Below are positions 7,470 through 16,216 of a stretch of DNA of 64,000 nucleotides, piece by piece; position 1 is the stretch's first letter, and each line of letters begins with the position of its first letter. Below the pieces are notes generated by a model. That model did not search any database. It saw nothing but the letters and a program-made list of their open reading frames with translations, and was not told the origin of the DNA. This stretch comes from CATQHL01 sp965204655. GTDB taxonomy: Bacteria > Actinomycetota > Acidimicrobiia > Acidimicrobiales > CATQHL01. Location: NCBI GenBank assembly GCA_965204655.1, contig OZ241998.1, forward strand, positions 930,001-994,000, in the 5' to 3' direction. The translations under genes were made by a program, and so were the position numbers.

Positions 7470-10216
7470 GCGGCTTCGACTTCACCTTCCCCATCGTTCT
7501 CCTGGGCACTCTCACCGGGCTTGGTTACGCATTGTTGGGAGTGGGGTTGGTTCTCACCTACAGATCCAGCCGTTTCATCAACTTCGCCCACGCCGCCGTC
7601 GGACTTTTCGCCGCCGCCCTGTTCGTTTTTGGAACCCGTTACGGGGTTCCCTATTTGGTTGGTTTCCCGGCCGCACTGGGCATCGGCGCCCTGCTGGGGA
7701 TCGCCATAGAAGCCCTGATAGTCCGACGATTCGCCCGCGCCCCGCGCGTACTGGCGATGATCGTGACTCTGGGCATCGCCGAAGCCTTGCTTCTCTTTTC
7801 CCTCTCTCTCAACTCCGGAGGCCTGGGCGGACGCACCTTCCCCCTGCCTCCCGTCTTCCCCGCCTTTGAGGTCGGCCCGCTGTACGTCAACGAAGCCCTC
7901 TCTGCGCTGCTGATTCTCACACCCGTGGTCTTGGTGCTGCTGGTTTCGTTCTTGCAGAAATCTCGATACGGCGTAGCCATCCGCGGCGCCGCGTCCAATC
8001 CCGACGCCGCCACCCTGGCCGGAGCCGACCCCGGGAACATGGCCATGCTCTCCTGGGGCATAGCGGGCTGCGTGTCGGCCTTTGCCGCATTGCTGATCCT
8101 GCCCACGAAAGGAGGCGTAACCCCCGACTCCTTAGGCCCCGACTTCCTGCTGCGCGGTTTGGCAGCCGCTGCTCTGGCACGTTTCTCTAGCCTGAGCCTT
8201 GCCCTGGTGGCGGGGGTCGGACTAGGCATCCTGGAGGCGGTGCTGTCCACTGGGGTCAACACCACCGGCTATTTCGAAGCAGCCGTTCTTCTGCTTGTCC
8301 TCGCCGGGGTCGCGCTGCAATCTCGCTCCTTCAAGGGAGGGGAAGCCGAGCGATGGGCCGAACTCACCGAAGCGAAACGGCTCCCAACCTCCTACCGCAA
8401 GCTGCCGCGTATCCGCTGGACGGCTGCTGGGGGCGCTGCCCTCGTTCTGGCGGTGGCCGCCGCTGTCCCCGCTTGGATCAGCAATCAGAACGCTTTCATC
8501 CTGGCCACGGTCTTCGGGTTTGCGATAGTGGGCATCTCGGTGAGTTTTCTTACGGGCGTCGGAGGGCAACTCTCGCTGGGACAACTGGCCTACGGCGCCA
8601 TCGGAGCGGTGCTGGCGGTTGCCGTGCTGGAGCAGACCGGGAGCCTCGTGGCGGCCCTTCTCGCTGCCGTCGGAGGCGGCGGCATCACAGCAGCGCTCGT
8701 CGGAATTCCTGCCTTACGCGTACGGGGGCAACTGCTGGGTGTCGCGACCCTCGCTTTTGCCCTCATGACTTCGGGTTGGCTGCTTAGGCAAGACTGGGCA
8801 TTCGGGCGCACCGGCCGCAGCACTCCACCTCGGGAAGTAGCGGGAGTTGAGCTGAGCACGTCGCGCTCCTATTACTACGTGGGCCTGGTCTCGCTTCTGA
8901 TCGCTCTAGGGGCGGCGGTCTGGGTGAGGCGCTCCAAATTCGGACGCCAACTGCACGCCGTACGCGACAACGAAGAGGCCGCCCGGGTCTTGCGAGCGGC
9001 TGCCCCTCGGGTCAAACTCGCCTCCTACGCCTTTGCAGGAACGCTCGCCGGGTTGGGGGGCGCCGTCATAGCATTCGCCGGCGCGCACATCTCCACCTCA
9101 CAGTTCAGCCCCCGAGGGAGCATAGAAGTAGTGGCCATATCCGTCATCGGGGGTCTGGGGAGTTTCGTCGGCCCGCTGCTGGGGGCGCTCTACCTCATCG
9201 GAATCCCCCGCCTGTTCGAAATGAACCTGACCGCTCTGGCCGCTTTGAACGCCGCTTGGCTGATACTCATCTTGGAACAACCGCGCGGCCTTGCCGGGTT
9301 GGGTGCCCGGCTGCGCGACGGGTTTTGTGACGCTGCCGCCCGAATCTCGGGATTGGATCCGGTAAAGGAACGCTCCGCAGTTGCCTTAGCAGACAAGGGG
9401 CAGACCGCCGCCGCGCCGTCTCCGTCCAGAGCGTCGCCTAAAGCGCCCGGCGTCTTCGGGGGTCAAGCACCCGATTCCCGTCGCGAGCCCCCCCTCCCGA
9501 AAGGAGAGTTGCTAGTGGTTGAAGGGCTTTGCAAGCGCTTCGGGGGCGTCACGGCGCTCGACAACGTGAGCTTCTCCGTATCTGCGGGCGAGCGTCTCGG
9601 CATAATCGGCCCGAACGGGGCGGGCAAGACAACCCTGTTTGAACTCATAAGCGGCTTCATCCGTCCGGACTCCGGCAGCGTTAGCTTTGACGGCGCTGAC
9701 ATCTCCTCCTATCCGCCTGAGAAACGAAGCAAGCTCGGATTGGTCCGGTCGTTTCAGAACTCCCGGATGTTCCCCTCCAGGACCGTGCTAGAAACCGTCT
9801 CCCTGGCCGCCTCCTCTAGCCCTGAAAAGCCAGATCCGGAAAAACTTCTTTACTCCTTCAGCCTGGAATCCCTGGCTCTGATGCCGCTGAGCGCCGTCCC
9901 CACGGGAACCCGGCGGATAGTGCAGCTAGCCACCTGCGCGGCGCTCTCGCCGCGCCTGCTGCTGCTCGATGAGCCTTCGGCAGGAGTCGCCGGAGCGGAA
10001 ACAGAACACCTCATCAAAGCCCTGGACTGGATCGGACACACACACGGAACGACCTTCGTGATCATAGAACACGACATGGCGCTGCTCAGCAGCATCTGCA
10101 ACAGGATGGCTGCCCTGGAGGTGGGCCGCCTCATCGCTGAAGGCACTCCGAGCGAAGTGCAGTCCCACCCGGAAGTGATCCGTTCCTACATCGGCGGTCA
10201 GCCCATCGGGGGCTGA
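7466..10216 (+). CDS. LivH-LivM-LivG triple-fusion ABC transporter protein
   Basis: The 916-residue protein joins three subunits that are usually separate. Residues 1 to about 285 are a LivH-type permease (YRSSRFINFAHAAVG is the family hallmark). About 310-615 is a LivM-type permease (GVGGQLSLGQLAYGAIGA, then GLGSFVGPLLGALYL). About 675-916 is a LivG-type ATPase with Walker A GPNGAGKTT near 715, Walker B LLLLDEPSAGV, and VPTGTRR in place of the LSGGQ signature, as is common in LivG proteins. With the preceding LivF-type gene and the lipoprotein it makes a complete importer. Fusion fixes 1:1:1 subunit stoichiometry. Confidence 0.9.
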   Translation: MSGFDFTFPIVLLGTLTGLGYALLGVGLVLTYRSSRFINFAHAAVGLFAAALFVFGTRYGVPYLVGFPAALGIGALLGIAIEALIVRRFARAPRVLAMIVTLGIAEALLLFSLSLNSGGLGGRTFPLPPVFPAFEVGPLYVNEALSALLILTPVVLVLLVSFLQKSRYGVAIRGAASNPDAATLAGADPGNMAMLSWGIAGCVSAFAALLILPTKGGVTPDSLGPDFLLRGLAAAALARFSSLSLALVAGVGLGILEAVLSTGVNTTGYFEAAVLLLVLAGVALQSRSFKGGEAERWAELTEAKRLPTSYRKLPRIRWTAAGGAALVLAVAAAVPAWISNQNAFILATVFGFAIVGISVSFLTGVGGQLSLGQLAYGAIGAVLAVAVLEQTGSLVAALLAAVGGGGITAALVGIPALRVRGQLLGVATLAFALMTSGWLLRQDWAFGRTGRSTPPREVAGVELSTSRSYYYVGLVSLLIALGAAVWVRRSKFGRQLHAVRDNEEAARVLRAAAPRVKLASYAFAGTLAGLGGAVIAFAGAHISTSQFSPRGSIEVVAISVIGGLGSFVGPLLGALYLIGIPRLFEMNLTALAALNAAWLILILEQPRGLAGLGARLRDGFCDAAARISGLDPVKERSAVALADKGQTAAAPSPSRASPKAPGVFGGQAPDSRREPPLPKGELLVVEGLCKRFGGVTALDNVSFSVSAGERLGIIGPNGAGKTTLFELISGFIRPDSGSVSFDGADISSYPPEKRSKLGLVRSFQNSRMFPSRTVLETVSLAASSSPEKPDPEKLLYSFSLESLALMPLSAVPTGTRRIVQLATCAALSPRLLLLDEPSAGVAGAETEHLIKALDWIGHTHGTTFVIIEHDMALLSSICNRMAALEVGRLIAEGTPSEVQSHPEVIRSYIGGQPIGG

Positions 10217-10237
10217 CCCGAACGCCGGCCCCAGCGA

Positions 10238-10275
10238 CCCTCCCGGGGGGCGCTTCACCCTCCCGGGGGGGCGCT
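10238..10275. repeat. Two direct copies of a GC-rich 17-18-mer between convergent genes
   Basis: CCCTCCCGGGGGGCGCT occurs at 10238-10254 and again, with one extra G, at 10258-10275. It separates the stops of the transporter gene and the reverse-strand SDR gene. It may act in transcription termination, although no U-tract follows. Confidence 0.5.
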
Positions 10276-10276
10276 C

Positions 10277-11080
10277 CTATTCCAAATTTAGTTCAGAAAA
10301 GAGGTCTCGCTTACGAAACGCCGACAAGGCGAAGCGAGCGAACGCCTTGCGCCGAGTCAGCCAAGCTACGTGACTCCCAGGCTTGTCAGCAGCCAGTATC
10401 TGCTCAGCCAGCCAGGGGGTGACCGTCTCCTCTCGGTCTCCCAGAATGTTGAAGATCCTCTTTGCGCTAGCCCAGTCTTGGGAGGCGTAGTCGTAGTCAC
10501 CGATCAGGAGATCGGTCACCACGATGCCGGGCGAAACGGTGCACACCTGCACGTTCGTCCCAGCCGTCTCCTCCCGCATGGCTCGGCCTAAGTAGCGGAC
10601 AGCCCTTTTAGTGGCGCCATAAGGCGTCATCCCCATCCTCACGTTTCCGGCGCTTCCGAAGCCTTCCATAAGCCAAACCTGCCCGCCGCCTTGCTCAAGC
10701 ATCGCCAGGATCGGAACCTTCAAGCCGTAGAGACTTCCCGTGAGGTTCACATCCACGATCCGCCGTAGATCTTCGTCGGACTGCTCCCACAGAGCCACGT
10801 TCGGGACGTCGATTCCGGCATTGTTAATCCAGACGTCAACGCCGCCGAAGGCCGCAACCCCCGCATCCAGCAACTCCCTCAGTTGGTCGGGCTGAGTTAT
10901 GTCGCAGGCGGCTCCGGCCACCCGGTCGGGGTGCTCAGCGCTTAGCTCAGAGACGGTCTGGGAAACCGCCTCGGCTGAACGCCCGTTCACAACCACCCGG
11001 CATCCCTTGTTGAGCATCTCGCGGGCCAGCCCGCGTCCTATGCCGCGTGTGCTGCCCGTGATTACAACGGTCTTGGACAT
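10277..11080 (-). CDS. Short-chain dehydrogenase resembling chlorophyll b reductase (NOL/NYC1-like)
   Basis: This classical SDR has TGSTRGIG at residues 8-15, WINNAG near 85, a Ser at 143 and the catalytic YGATK (Tyr154, Lys158). ATG 11080 is preferred over ATG 11098 because AAGGAGG lies 6 nt upstream of it; the product is then 267 residues. From memory of the plant proteins, several stretches match NOL/NYC1: WINNAG followed by SDEDL, the GSxGxxxxxxxxYGATKR block, SPGxVxTDLL, and a C-terminal LTxxKAxxRxxxxxxRKR tail. NOL/NYC1 reduces the 7-formyl group of chlorophyll b. The neighbourhood supports a tetrapyrrole substrate, but a general alcohol/ketone oxidoreductase cannot be excluded. Confidence 0.75.
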   Translation of the reverse strand: MSKTVVITGSTRGIGRGLAREMLNKGCRVVVNGRSAEAVSQTVSELSAEHPDRVAGAACDITQPDQLRELLDAGVAAFGGVDVWINNAGIDVPNVALWEQSDEDLRRIVDVNLTGSLYGLKVPILAMLEQGGGQVWLMEGFGSAGNVRMGMTPYGATKRAVRYLGRAMREETAGTNVQVCTVSPGIVVTDLLIGDYDYASQDWASAKRIFNILGDREETVTPWLAEQILAADKPGSHVAWLTRRKAFARFALSAFRKRDLFSELNLE

Positions 11081-11184
11081 TTTGACCTCCTTGGCCATTC
11101 TTGGCAGTGAATTCCTGCTAGTGGATGGAGAGCGCGGAAGGGTGGAGCATAAGACGCCGCCTTATGCCGCCTTTGCTAGGCAAC

Positions 11185-12135
11185 TCAGCGACGCGCCCAG
11201 TTGGAAACGCCGGGAAGTTCCACGAGACCACTGAGCGAGAGTCCGCGACCCCTTTCATCCAAAACGTACTCGCGCAAAAATGCAGTAATCAGGCGAACCA
11301 ATAATTGACGTGTCTCGGTCGCCTTAGAGCACTCGCGCGGCTCAAGGAACGATCTGGCCGAAGTGTGATCCACCGGACAGCAGGGCGTGAAGTGGGTGCC
11401 TTCAGCAAGCTCCACCCACCAGCAGTCGCCGCGGTTGGAAAGAACCGCCTCATCAAACGTGCCGCGCATCGGGTCGTGGGGAGCGCTGGGATCGGTGGTG
11501 TAGCGATCTCTGCTGGCCGCTATCACGCCGTCTGAAGCTCCCGCCAGCAGCAACAGGGGAGTTTCAGAAGGAACCGGCGCAATGGAGAACTCGCCGCGCC
11601 CCAGGCTGGCTGCGGTCATCGTGTGACCAGCGTAAGAAAACGCGGCGCACACGCCTGAAAACCAGGCTGGCCGTGCGTTGTGCAAGGCAAGCGTCCCTCC
11701 GGCGGAGTGACCGCCCAACACGACGCGACTCATGTCAACGACGTCGCTCAAGAGCGGTTCCGTACCGATCAGATCGAGGACTTCGTCCAGCGCTATGGCG
11801 GAAGGACGCTTGCCTGCAGCCTCGGGCGTGAGCGCTTCCAAGTCAATGCCCGGAGTAATCCCCTCCCCCGCAGGACCCAAACCCCCAATGAGCGAGTAGG
11901 TGGCCACTACGCAGCCGGCCAGGGTGAGTTCCTGCGCCAACCAGCGGTAGGAGTCGGCCACGACGTTGATGCCGGGCATCACCACCACCACCGGGCGCCG
12001 CCCGCCCGCAATAGGAGTCACCAGCCCCGTCAGTCTGGCCTGCGGAAAGGCGGAGGTGTCCGCAAGGTAAAAAAGCGACAAACGCAGTCCGTCCGCCCCC
12101 GCTCTGTGCACGGAACGAACCATTACCTCAGCCAT
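11185..12135 (-). CDS. Alpha/beta hydrolase, chlorophyllase/dienelactone-hydrolase-like
   Basis: The 316-residue hydrolase has the nucleophile elbow GGHSAGG (Ser144), an oxyanion-side strand VVVVMPGINVVADSY, and a later GTHF containing a candidate catalytic His. Residues 113-140 hold the helix before the elbow (ALDEVLDLI). The overall plan, with a nucleophile in GHSxGG, a D/E in the GASDGV loop and a long C-terminal helix (LITAFLREYVLDE), resembles plant chlorophyllase and PET-hydrolase/dienelactone hydrolase relatives. There is no signal peptide, so it acts in the cytoplasm. Beside the NOL-like SDR it would be the candidate for phytyl ester hydrolysis. A Met five codons in (12123) is an alternative start. 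Confidence 0.7.
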   Translation of the reverse strand: MAEVMVRSVHRAGADGLRLSLFYLADTSAFPQARLTGLVTPIAGGRRPVVVVMPGINVVADSYRWLAQELTLAGCVVATYSLIGGLGPAGEGITPGIDLEALTPEAAGKRPSAIALDEVLDLIGTEPLLSDVVDMSRVVLGGHSAGGTLALHNARPAWFSGVCAAFSYAGHTMTAASLGRGEFSIAPVPSETPLLLLAGASDGVIAASRDRYTTDPSAPHDPMRGTFDEAVLSNRGDCWWVELAEGTHFTPCCPVDHTSARSFLEPRECSKATETRQLLVRLITAFLREYVLDERGRGLSLSGLVELPGVSNWARR

Positions 12136-12308
12136 GCTCCGCCCCCCTGCCCGAGTTCGTCTTCTCTCTTTCGGCAGCTGAAACCGTCCACTCAGTACAT
12201 CCGATTGCCGTATCGTAGCGAGCGCAGCGAGCCCCGCTCCGCTAGAGCGCCAGCGAGCCCGCTACCATCGGAATACGCCAAAGAGCGCCGAAACACTAGG
12301 CTCAAGCC

Positions 12309-12767
12309 GTGAAGGAAACCAACCGAAACTACGGCCCGCCAACCGAGCGCCCATATCAGTGTTTCATGGGGAAATGGGAGGGTCTTTGCAAGACTTTCAC
12401 CCCGGGTGGAGAGTTCCTTGAATCCAGCGCCGTCCACATGGATGTCTACTGGTTGGACGATTCCACTTGGCATCTCCACGAGCACTTTGAGAACCTCTAC
12501 GGAGTGGGCGAGACGATCTACGAAACACCGATAAGCGTGCAGGGCAAGCACTGCAGGGCGAGCAGCGAAATGATCGACCTAGAAGGAACGGAACTCACTC
12601 CATACAACTACGTGTTCACGATAGAGAGCCGGGTCTCTGCCAGCACCGTCTACAACAACCACTACTTTTTGGATCGCGACACACGCCGAATCATCACCCA
12701 CAAGGTGCGCGAGGGCAAAACCCACGTCTTCCAAATACAGGACTTCGCCAGGGTGCTGCGGCCATGA
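12309..12767 (+). CDS. Small calycin-like (predicted beta-barrel) protein
   Basis: This 152-residue protein starts at GTG 12309. It has the lipocalin-like opening FMGKWEGLCKTFTPGG, then alternating beta-prone stretches rich in Tyr, His and Trp, and a conserved-looking core YNNHYFLDRDTRRI. I do not recognise a named family; it resembles cyanobacterial DUF3598/CpcT-like barrels in outline. It is first of four genes overlapping by 4 nt (12309-15167) that diverge from the hydrolase/SDR genes. Given the neighbouring tetrapyrrole-type enzymes, binding of a pigment or catabolite is a reasonable hypothesis, not shown by the sequence. Confidence 0.6.
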   Translation: MKETNRNYGPPTERPYQCFMGKWEGLCKTFTPGGEFLESSAVHMDVYWLDDSTWHLHEHFENLYGVGETIYETPISVQGKHCRASSEMIDLEGTELTPYNYVFTIESRVSASTVYNNHYFLDRDTRRIITHKVREGKTHVFQIQDFARVLRP

Positions 12768-13582
12768 TCGTTCAAACCGCACCGGAGGGTCAGCCTCATT
12801 TTGTCATCGCCATGGCAGAACACACCGCCTTCGCAGGACAGCTCGCGCAACACTTCGGCAACGACGACTTCGAGCCCTTAAACCCCTACGAGCCGCTGCA
12901 CTACGCGGTCTCCAACCACGACAGGGGTTGGGACGAGCTAGACGCACGCGCCCCCCAAGACCCCGCCACCGGCCTCCCCTACAACCTCACGGCTACCCCC
13001 CTCGCCGACGTCGTCGCAACCAGCAGCGGCTCGCCCGATTACAACGAAAAGCATCACCCTCTTAGCGGGCTCATCTCGTCCATGCACAGCTACGGGCTCT
13101 ATCACGGGCGTTACGGCCTGTCCCCCGATCAGCCCTTCATAAACAAGGTGCCGGAGGAAATGCGGTCAGAGGTAGACGCCATGCTCGGGGCGGAAGTTAT
13201 CCGCCAAGACCGCCTCCGCTCCGAACTAAGCGAGCACCCCGACACCGCCGAATGGGCGGACGAGGAAGTCGTCTTTACCGCCTACAAGCAGCTGCAGTTC
13301 TTCGACACGTTTTCCCTCTACTGCCACTGCCAGCCGGAAGGCATGCGCGGCGAGGCCAGTTTCCCGCACGTTCCGACCAAAAACGGACGCCACGTGACTA
13401 TCACGGTCACCGAACGACCTGATGGCGCATACACCCTGGATCCCTTCCCCTTCAACACCGACGGGCTCTTAGCCACTACGGAAGGCCGCTATCTCAAGCC
13501 TGCAAGCCCCGGCGCCGACCTCGCCGACGTTCTGGCTTCTACACCCGTCTCTAGGCAGACCGTCAAACTCCTAGCGGCGTGA
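12764..13582 (+). CDS. DUF3891 family protein
   Basis: The 272-residue product shows the DUF3891 pattern: an N-terminal EHTAFAGQLAQHFGN, the HDRGWDELD motif with candidate metal ligands, DYNEKHHPLSGL, and a middle KQLQFFDTFSLYCHC. The family is distantly HD-domain-like and of unknown function. The start overlaps the previous stop by ATGA and its own stop overlaps the next start by GTGA, so expression is coupled to the barrel-like neighbours. A hydrolase acting on the same ligand is possible. Confidence 0.75.
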   Translation: MIVQTAPEGQPHFVIAMAEHTAFAGQLAQHFGNDDFEPLNPYEPLHYAVSNHDRGWDELDARAPQDPATGLPYNLTATPLADVVATSSGSPDYNEKHHPLSGLISSMHSYGLYHGRYGLSPDQPFINKVPEEMRSEVDAMLGAEVIRQDRLRSELSEHPDTAEWADEEVVFTAYKQLQFFDTFSLYCHCQPEGMRGEASFPHVPTKNGRHVTITVTERPDGAYTLDPFPFNTDGLLATTEGRYLKPASPGADLADVLASTPVSRQTVKLLAA

Positions 13583-14511
13583 CGAACTCTTTCCAGCGCG
13601 GGGAGGGGCGCTGGCGAGGGTCCGCTGAGGTCTACGACTCTCAAGGTAAATACGCAGGGCAGGGACGCGACGCCAGGGTCGTCCGGCGCGACCTCGGAAG
13701 CGGCATAGTTGAGGTGGACGTTTCCTTTGAAGGGCCTTTCAGCCTCTCCGGCAGCTACCGAATCTCAGATCGGGGAGACCACAGACGCTACGAGGGGCCT
13801 CTGAACTACGGCTACGGGGAAGCCCTGGGGGAAGGACTCATAGACGCCAACAACTACTGGCCTGACCTCGGTCTCTCCCAGCGCTTCTGGCTGATGGTCA
13901 TGCCAGGGGGGGAAACACAACTCTCCCTGGCTCTGCTGAGCCGAGGCGAACAGACTGCCTACACCGTAGTGGGTGAGTATCACCGAAGCCCCGGCGACTC
14001 CGATGCGCAGGATCAGCCAAGAGAAACCCCCGACGACGACGGCGCCGGCGAGAGCCCCCACTCCCAACCCGACGCCCCCGACGCACCCGCCGGCCCCCTC
14101 GCGCTCACGGGAACGTGGGCGGGAACGCTGAACTTGCTAGACGAGCATCTCGCGCCTGTCGGCCAAAGCAGTTACTCCGAGCGCACCGCCCAAGACGAGC
14201 ACGGTCGTCTCTCCGTCTCGCTGCGGAACTCAGGTTTCGCTCCAGACGCCGAGAGCGTCCTTTCCTTTGACGAATGGGGGCTTTGGTGCGCCGGGGGAAA
14301 CGTCACCGGAAGCGCCAGCACCTGGGGAGGGCGAGCCCTGGCCGGGCAATTTCTCTTCGTGAAGGAGGGGTTGCGGTTGTGGAGACGCGAGGTAGCAACA
14401 CGCTCCGGCGGCCTCAAGGGCGTCTTGCACGCCTGGTACCGCGGCGGGCGCCGCATCGGAGCGGCCTACGGCGCCCTGGAGTTCACGCCCCCGAGTGGGG
14501 CTTGCCCATGA
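13579..14511 (+). CDS. Two-domain barrel-like protein with YxGP motif
   Basis: The 310-residue product begins at GTG 13579. Two similar halves, about 1-135 and 175-310, each open with a GxWxG segment (GRWRGSAEV, then GTWAGTLNL). They are joined by an Asp/Pro-rich linker around 136-172. The first half carries RRYEGPLNYGYGEALGEG, shared with the products at 14508 and 15268. There is no signal peptide. The duplicated domain with conserved aromatic and Gly-Pro positions suggests a beta-barrel binding fold. No named family is recognised. Confidence 0.6.
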   Translation: MTNSFQRGEGRWRGSAEVYDSQGKYAGQGRDARVVRRDLGSGIVEVDVSFEGPFSLSGSYRISDRGDHRRYEGPLNYGYGEALGEGLIDANNYWPDLGLSQRFWLMVMPGGETQLSLALLSRGEQTAYTVVGEYHRSPGDSDAQDQPRETPDDDGAGESPHSQPDAPDAPAGPLALTGTWAGTLNLLDEHLAPVGQSSYSERTAQDEHGRLSVSLRNSGFAPDAESVLSFDEWGLWCAGGNVTGSASTWGGRALAGQFLFVKEGLRLWRREVATRSGGLKGVLHAWYRGGRRIGAAYGALEFTPPSGACP

Positions 14512-15167
14512 GCGGGACTTTTGAGGGAAGTTGGCTCGTCAGCGAGTACGTCTTCAACCCCGACGGCAGCTTCGCTGGAATCATCCGGCAGCGCCGCATG
14601 CTGGAAAGCATCCCTAACGGTCGCATCCGAGTCACACAGGTTTGCGAACCGGAAGAAAGACTTTCCGACCATCCCATGGGGGCGTTCTCGGGAAGGTGGG
14701 AATTTGAGTTAGAAGCCGAGGAACAACTTCGGCGTTACCTGGGGCCGGACGTGGTCGGCTACGGAACAGAGTGGAGCCCCGGAACTATGACAGGGCAAGG
14801 CATCTGGCCGCGTTTCGGGCACACCTTCGAGTCCTACGCCGTGCTGCTCGCAAAGCAGCGGCAGGTAACGGGAGGCTTCTTCTCTCTGTCTGGGAGATCT
14901 GTAGCCGACATCGTGGGCGCGGCGGTCGAATCCGCAGATGACTGGCCGGAGTTGGATATCCACGCCACCCCGCCGCCGCTCCCGCTGCGGGAGGAATACC
15001 CCTTCGTGCAACGCAGGATAGGCCCGATGGCCGTTGCGGAATCTTGGCCCTCGCCCACCGAGAGGGTGCGCTTCCTGGGCATCGGGAGTTGCGCTGAGAC
15101 AGTCACGATCATCGACCGCCTGTCTCTGTCGCAGCGGAGCGTGGAAGTCAGCCGCAACCCGATCTAA
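14508..15167 (+). CDS. Barrel-like protein with YxGP motif
   Basis: ATG 14508 overlaps the upstream stop by ATGA, which fixes the start; a longer open frame exists upstream but lies inside the previous gene. The 219-residue protein opens with GTFEGSWLVSEYVFNPDG and contains RRYLGPDVVGYGTEWSPG, the family motif of this cluster, then GIWPRFGHTFESYAVLL. It resembles the first half of its upstream neighbour, followed by about 90 further residues. Function unknown; it is likely to work with its co-translated neighbours. Confidence 0.6.
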   Translation: MSGTFEGSWLVSEYVFNPDGSFAGIIRQRRMLESIPNGRIRVTQVCEPEERLSDHPMGAFSGRWEFELEAEEQLRRYLGPDVVGYGTEWSPGTMTGQGIWPRFGHTFESYAVLLAKQRQVTGGFFSLSGRSVADIVGAAVESADDWPELDIHATPPPLPLREEYPFVQRRIGPMAVAESWPSPTERVRFLGIGSCAETVTIIDRLSLSQRSVEVSRNPI

Positions 15168-15267
15168 ACCCCCGGAAATCCCTCAGTACAAATCAAAGCC
15201 AACCTGAATTGAGGCCGCTTGCAGCCGGGAACGGCCAGCCAACAGTCGCCTTAGTCAGACCCCTCAG

Positions 15268-16215
15268 TCAAGCTCCCTCGTCTGGGTGCCAAACCAGAGA
15301 ACCAAAAAGCACCCTGCTCATAACGTCGCCCTCATAGAGTTTCCAGACCACGGCCATGGAGTAGTCACGGCTGAGTATGAACTCTCTACCGCTCACTTTG
15401 AAAGCTTCCGAACAATGATGCTGCGTGGTGTAGAGGGCGCGTCCATAAGCGATGGCGTTCCCGTACAAATCCGGGCCGTCGTAGGTGTGCCGATTGCCGA
15501 TCCTCGTTCGCGAATATGAAAAAGAGCGGTTGAATTCTCCCTCAAATGTCCAGGTCTGCGACGAACGAACCAAGTCCTCCGGGGAATGCCGCAATTCAAC
15601 AGCAACGCTCCCCCGCTTTTCCTGATCCGCTCCGAATACCTCGCATTCGCCGATCCACGCTCCGCTGCGACGGTCTGGAAGAGTGTGCGGCCACGCCGCC
15701 AACTCCCTCTCCTTGGAGAGGAAAGCTTCAATTTCCGCCTGCGTCTCAGGATTGGACTCGTAGTCAGTGGCTAGTCGGTACACACCGTTGAACACAGCGA
15801 AGAGACTGGGGCCTTCATACAACAAGGAGGAGTAAACCTGCGTCACCCCGTCTGCGAGGATGTGGTTGACGGTGTTGAGGTCGGCCCGCCAAGCCGGGGA
15901 GTAATAGTGGGAGTCCACCAAAGCGCCGTAGGGGTGTCCCGCACCGTAAAAATCCGGCCCTAAATAGACCCGATTCTTGTCGTCGTCCCGCACGGCAAAT
16001 GCGAAGTCCTTGATCTCAAAACGATTCCGAAGCCGGCCAGTGTTCATGAAATCGCAGTGCATGTAGTACGTGGTCTGACCGTCTTCGTACACGCTGGAGC
16101 GGTTCACCTTGTTGAACCCGGTGTGGCTGCCGTCAGCATCAAACACCGAAGGGAGGCCGAACCACTCTCCGGAGATGCGCTGCTGCCACTCGCTGGGGCC
16201 TTTGGATTCGCTCAA
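15268..16215 (-). CDS. Two-domain barrel-like protein with YxGP motif
   Basis: The 315-residue product is read from TTG 16215, chosen because AAGGAGG ends 6 nt upstream; the longer open frame would run into the previous gene. Domain 1 has GEWFGLPSVFDADG and VYLGPDFYGAGHPYG; domain 2 has GAWIGECEVFGADQ and TYDGPDLYGNAIAYGRAL. The repeated YxGPDxYG motif links it to the forward-strand genes at 13579 and 14508, although it sits at the end of the reverse-strand oxygenase operon. It is therefore the bridge showing that the two operons belong to one system. Confidence 0.65.
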   Translation of the reverse strand: MSESKGPSEWQQRISGEWFGLPSVFDADGSHTGFNKVNRSSVYEDGQTTYYMHCDFMNTGRLRNRFEIKDFAFAVRDDDKNRVYLGPDFYGAGHPYGALVDSHYYSPAWRADLNTVNHILADGVTQVYSSLLYEGPSLFAVFNGVYRLATDYESNPETQAEIEAFLSKERELAAWPHTLPDRRSGAWIGECEVFGADQEKRGSVAVELRHSPEDLVRSSQTWTFEGEFNRSFSYSRTRIGNRHTYDGPDLYGNAIAYGRALYTTQHHCSEAFKVSGREFILSRDYSMAVVWKLYEGDVMSRVLFGSLVWHPDEGA

Positions 16216-16216
16216 A

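Noticed and set aside
12136..12308. GTAGCG...CGCTAC inverted sequence in the divergent gap as a terminator or riboswitch
   Set aside because: Short arms with about 45 bp between them in a GC-rich region, no U-tract and no recognisable aptamer core.
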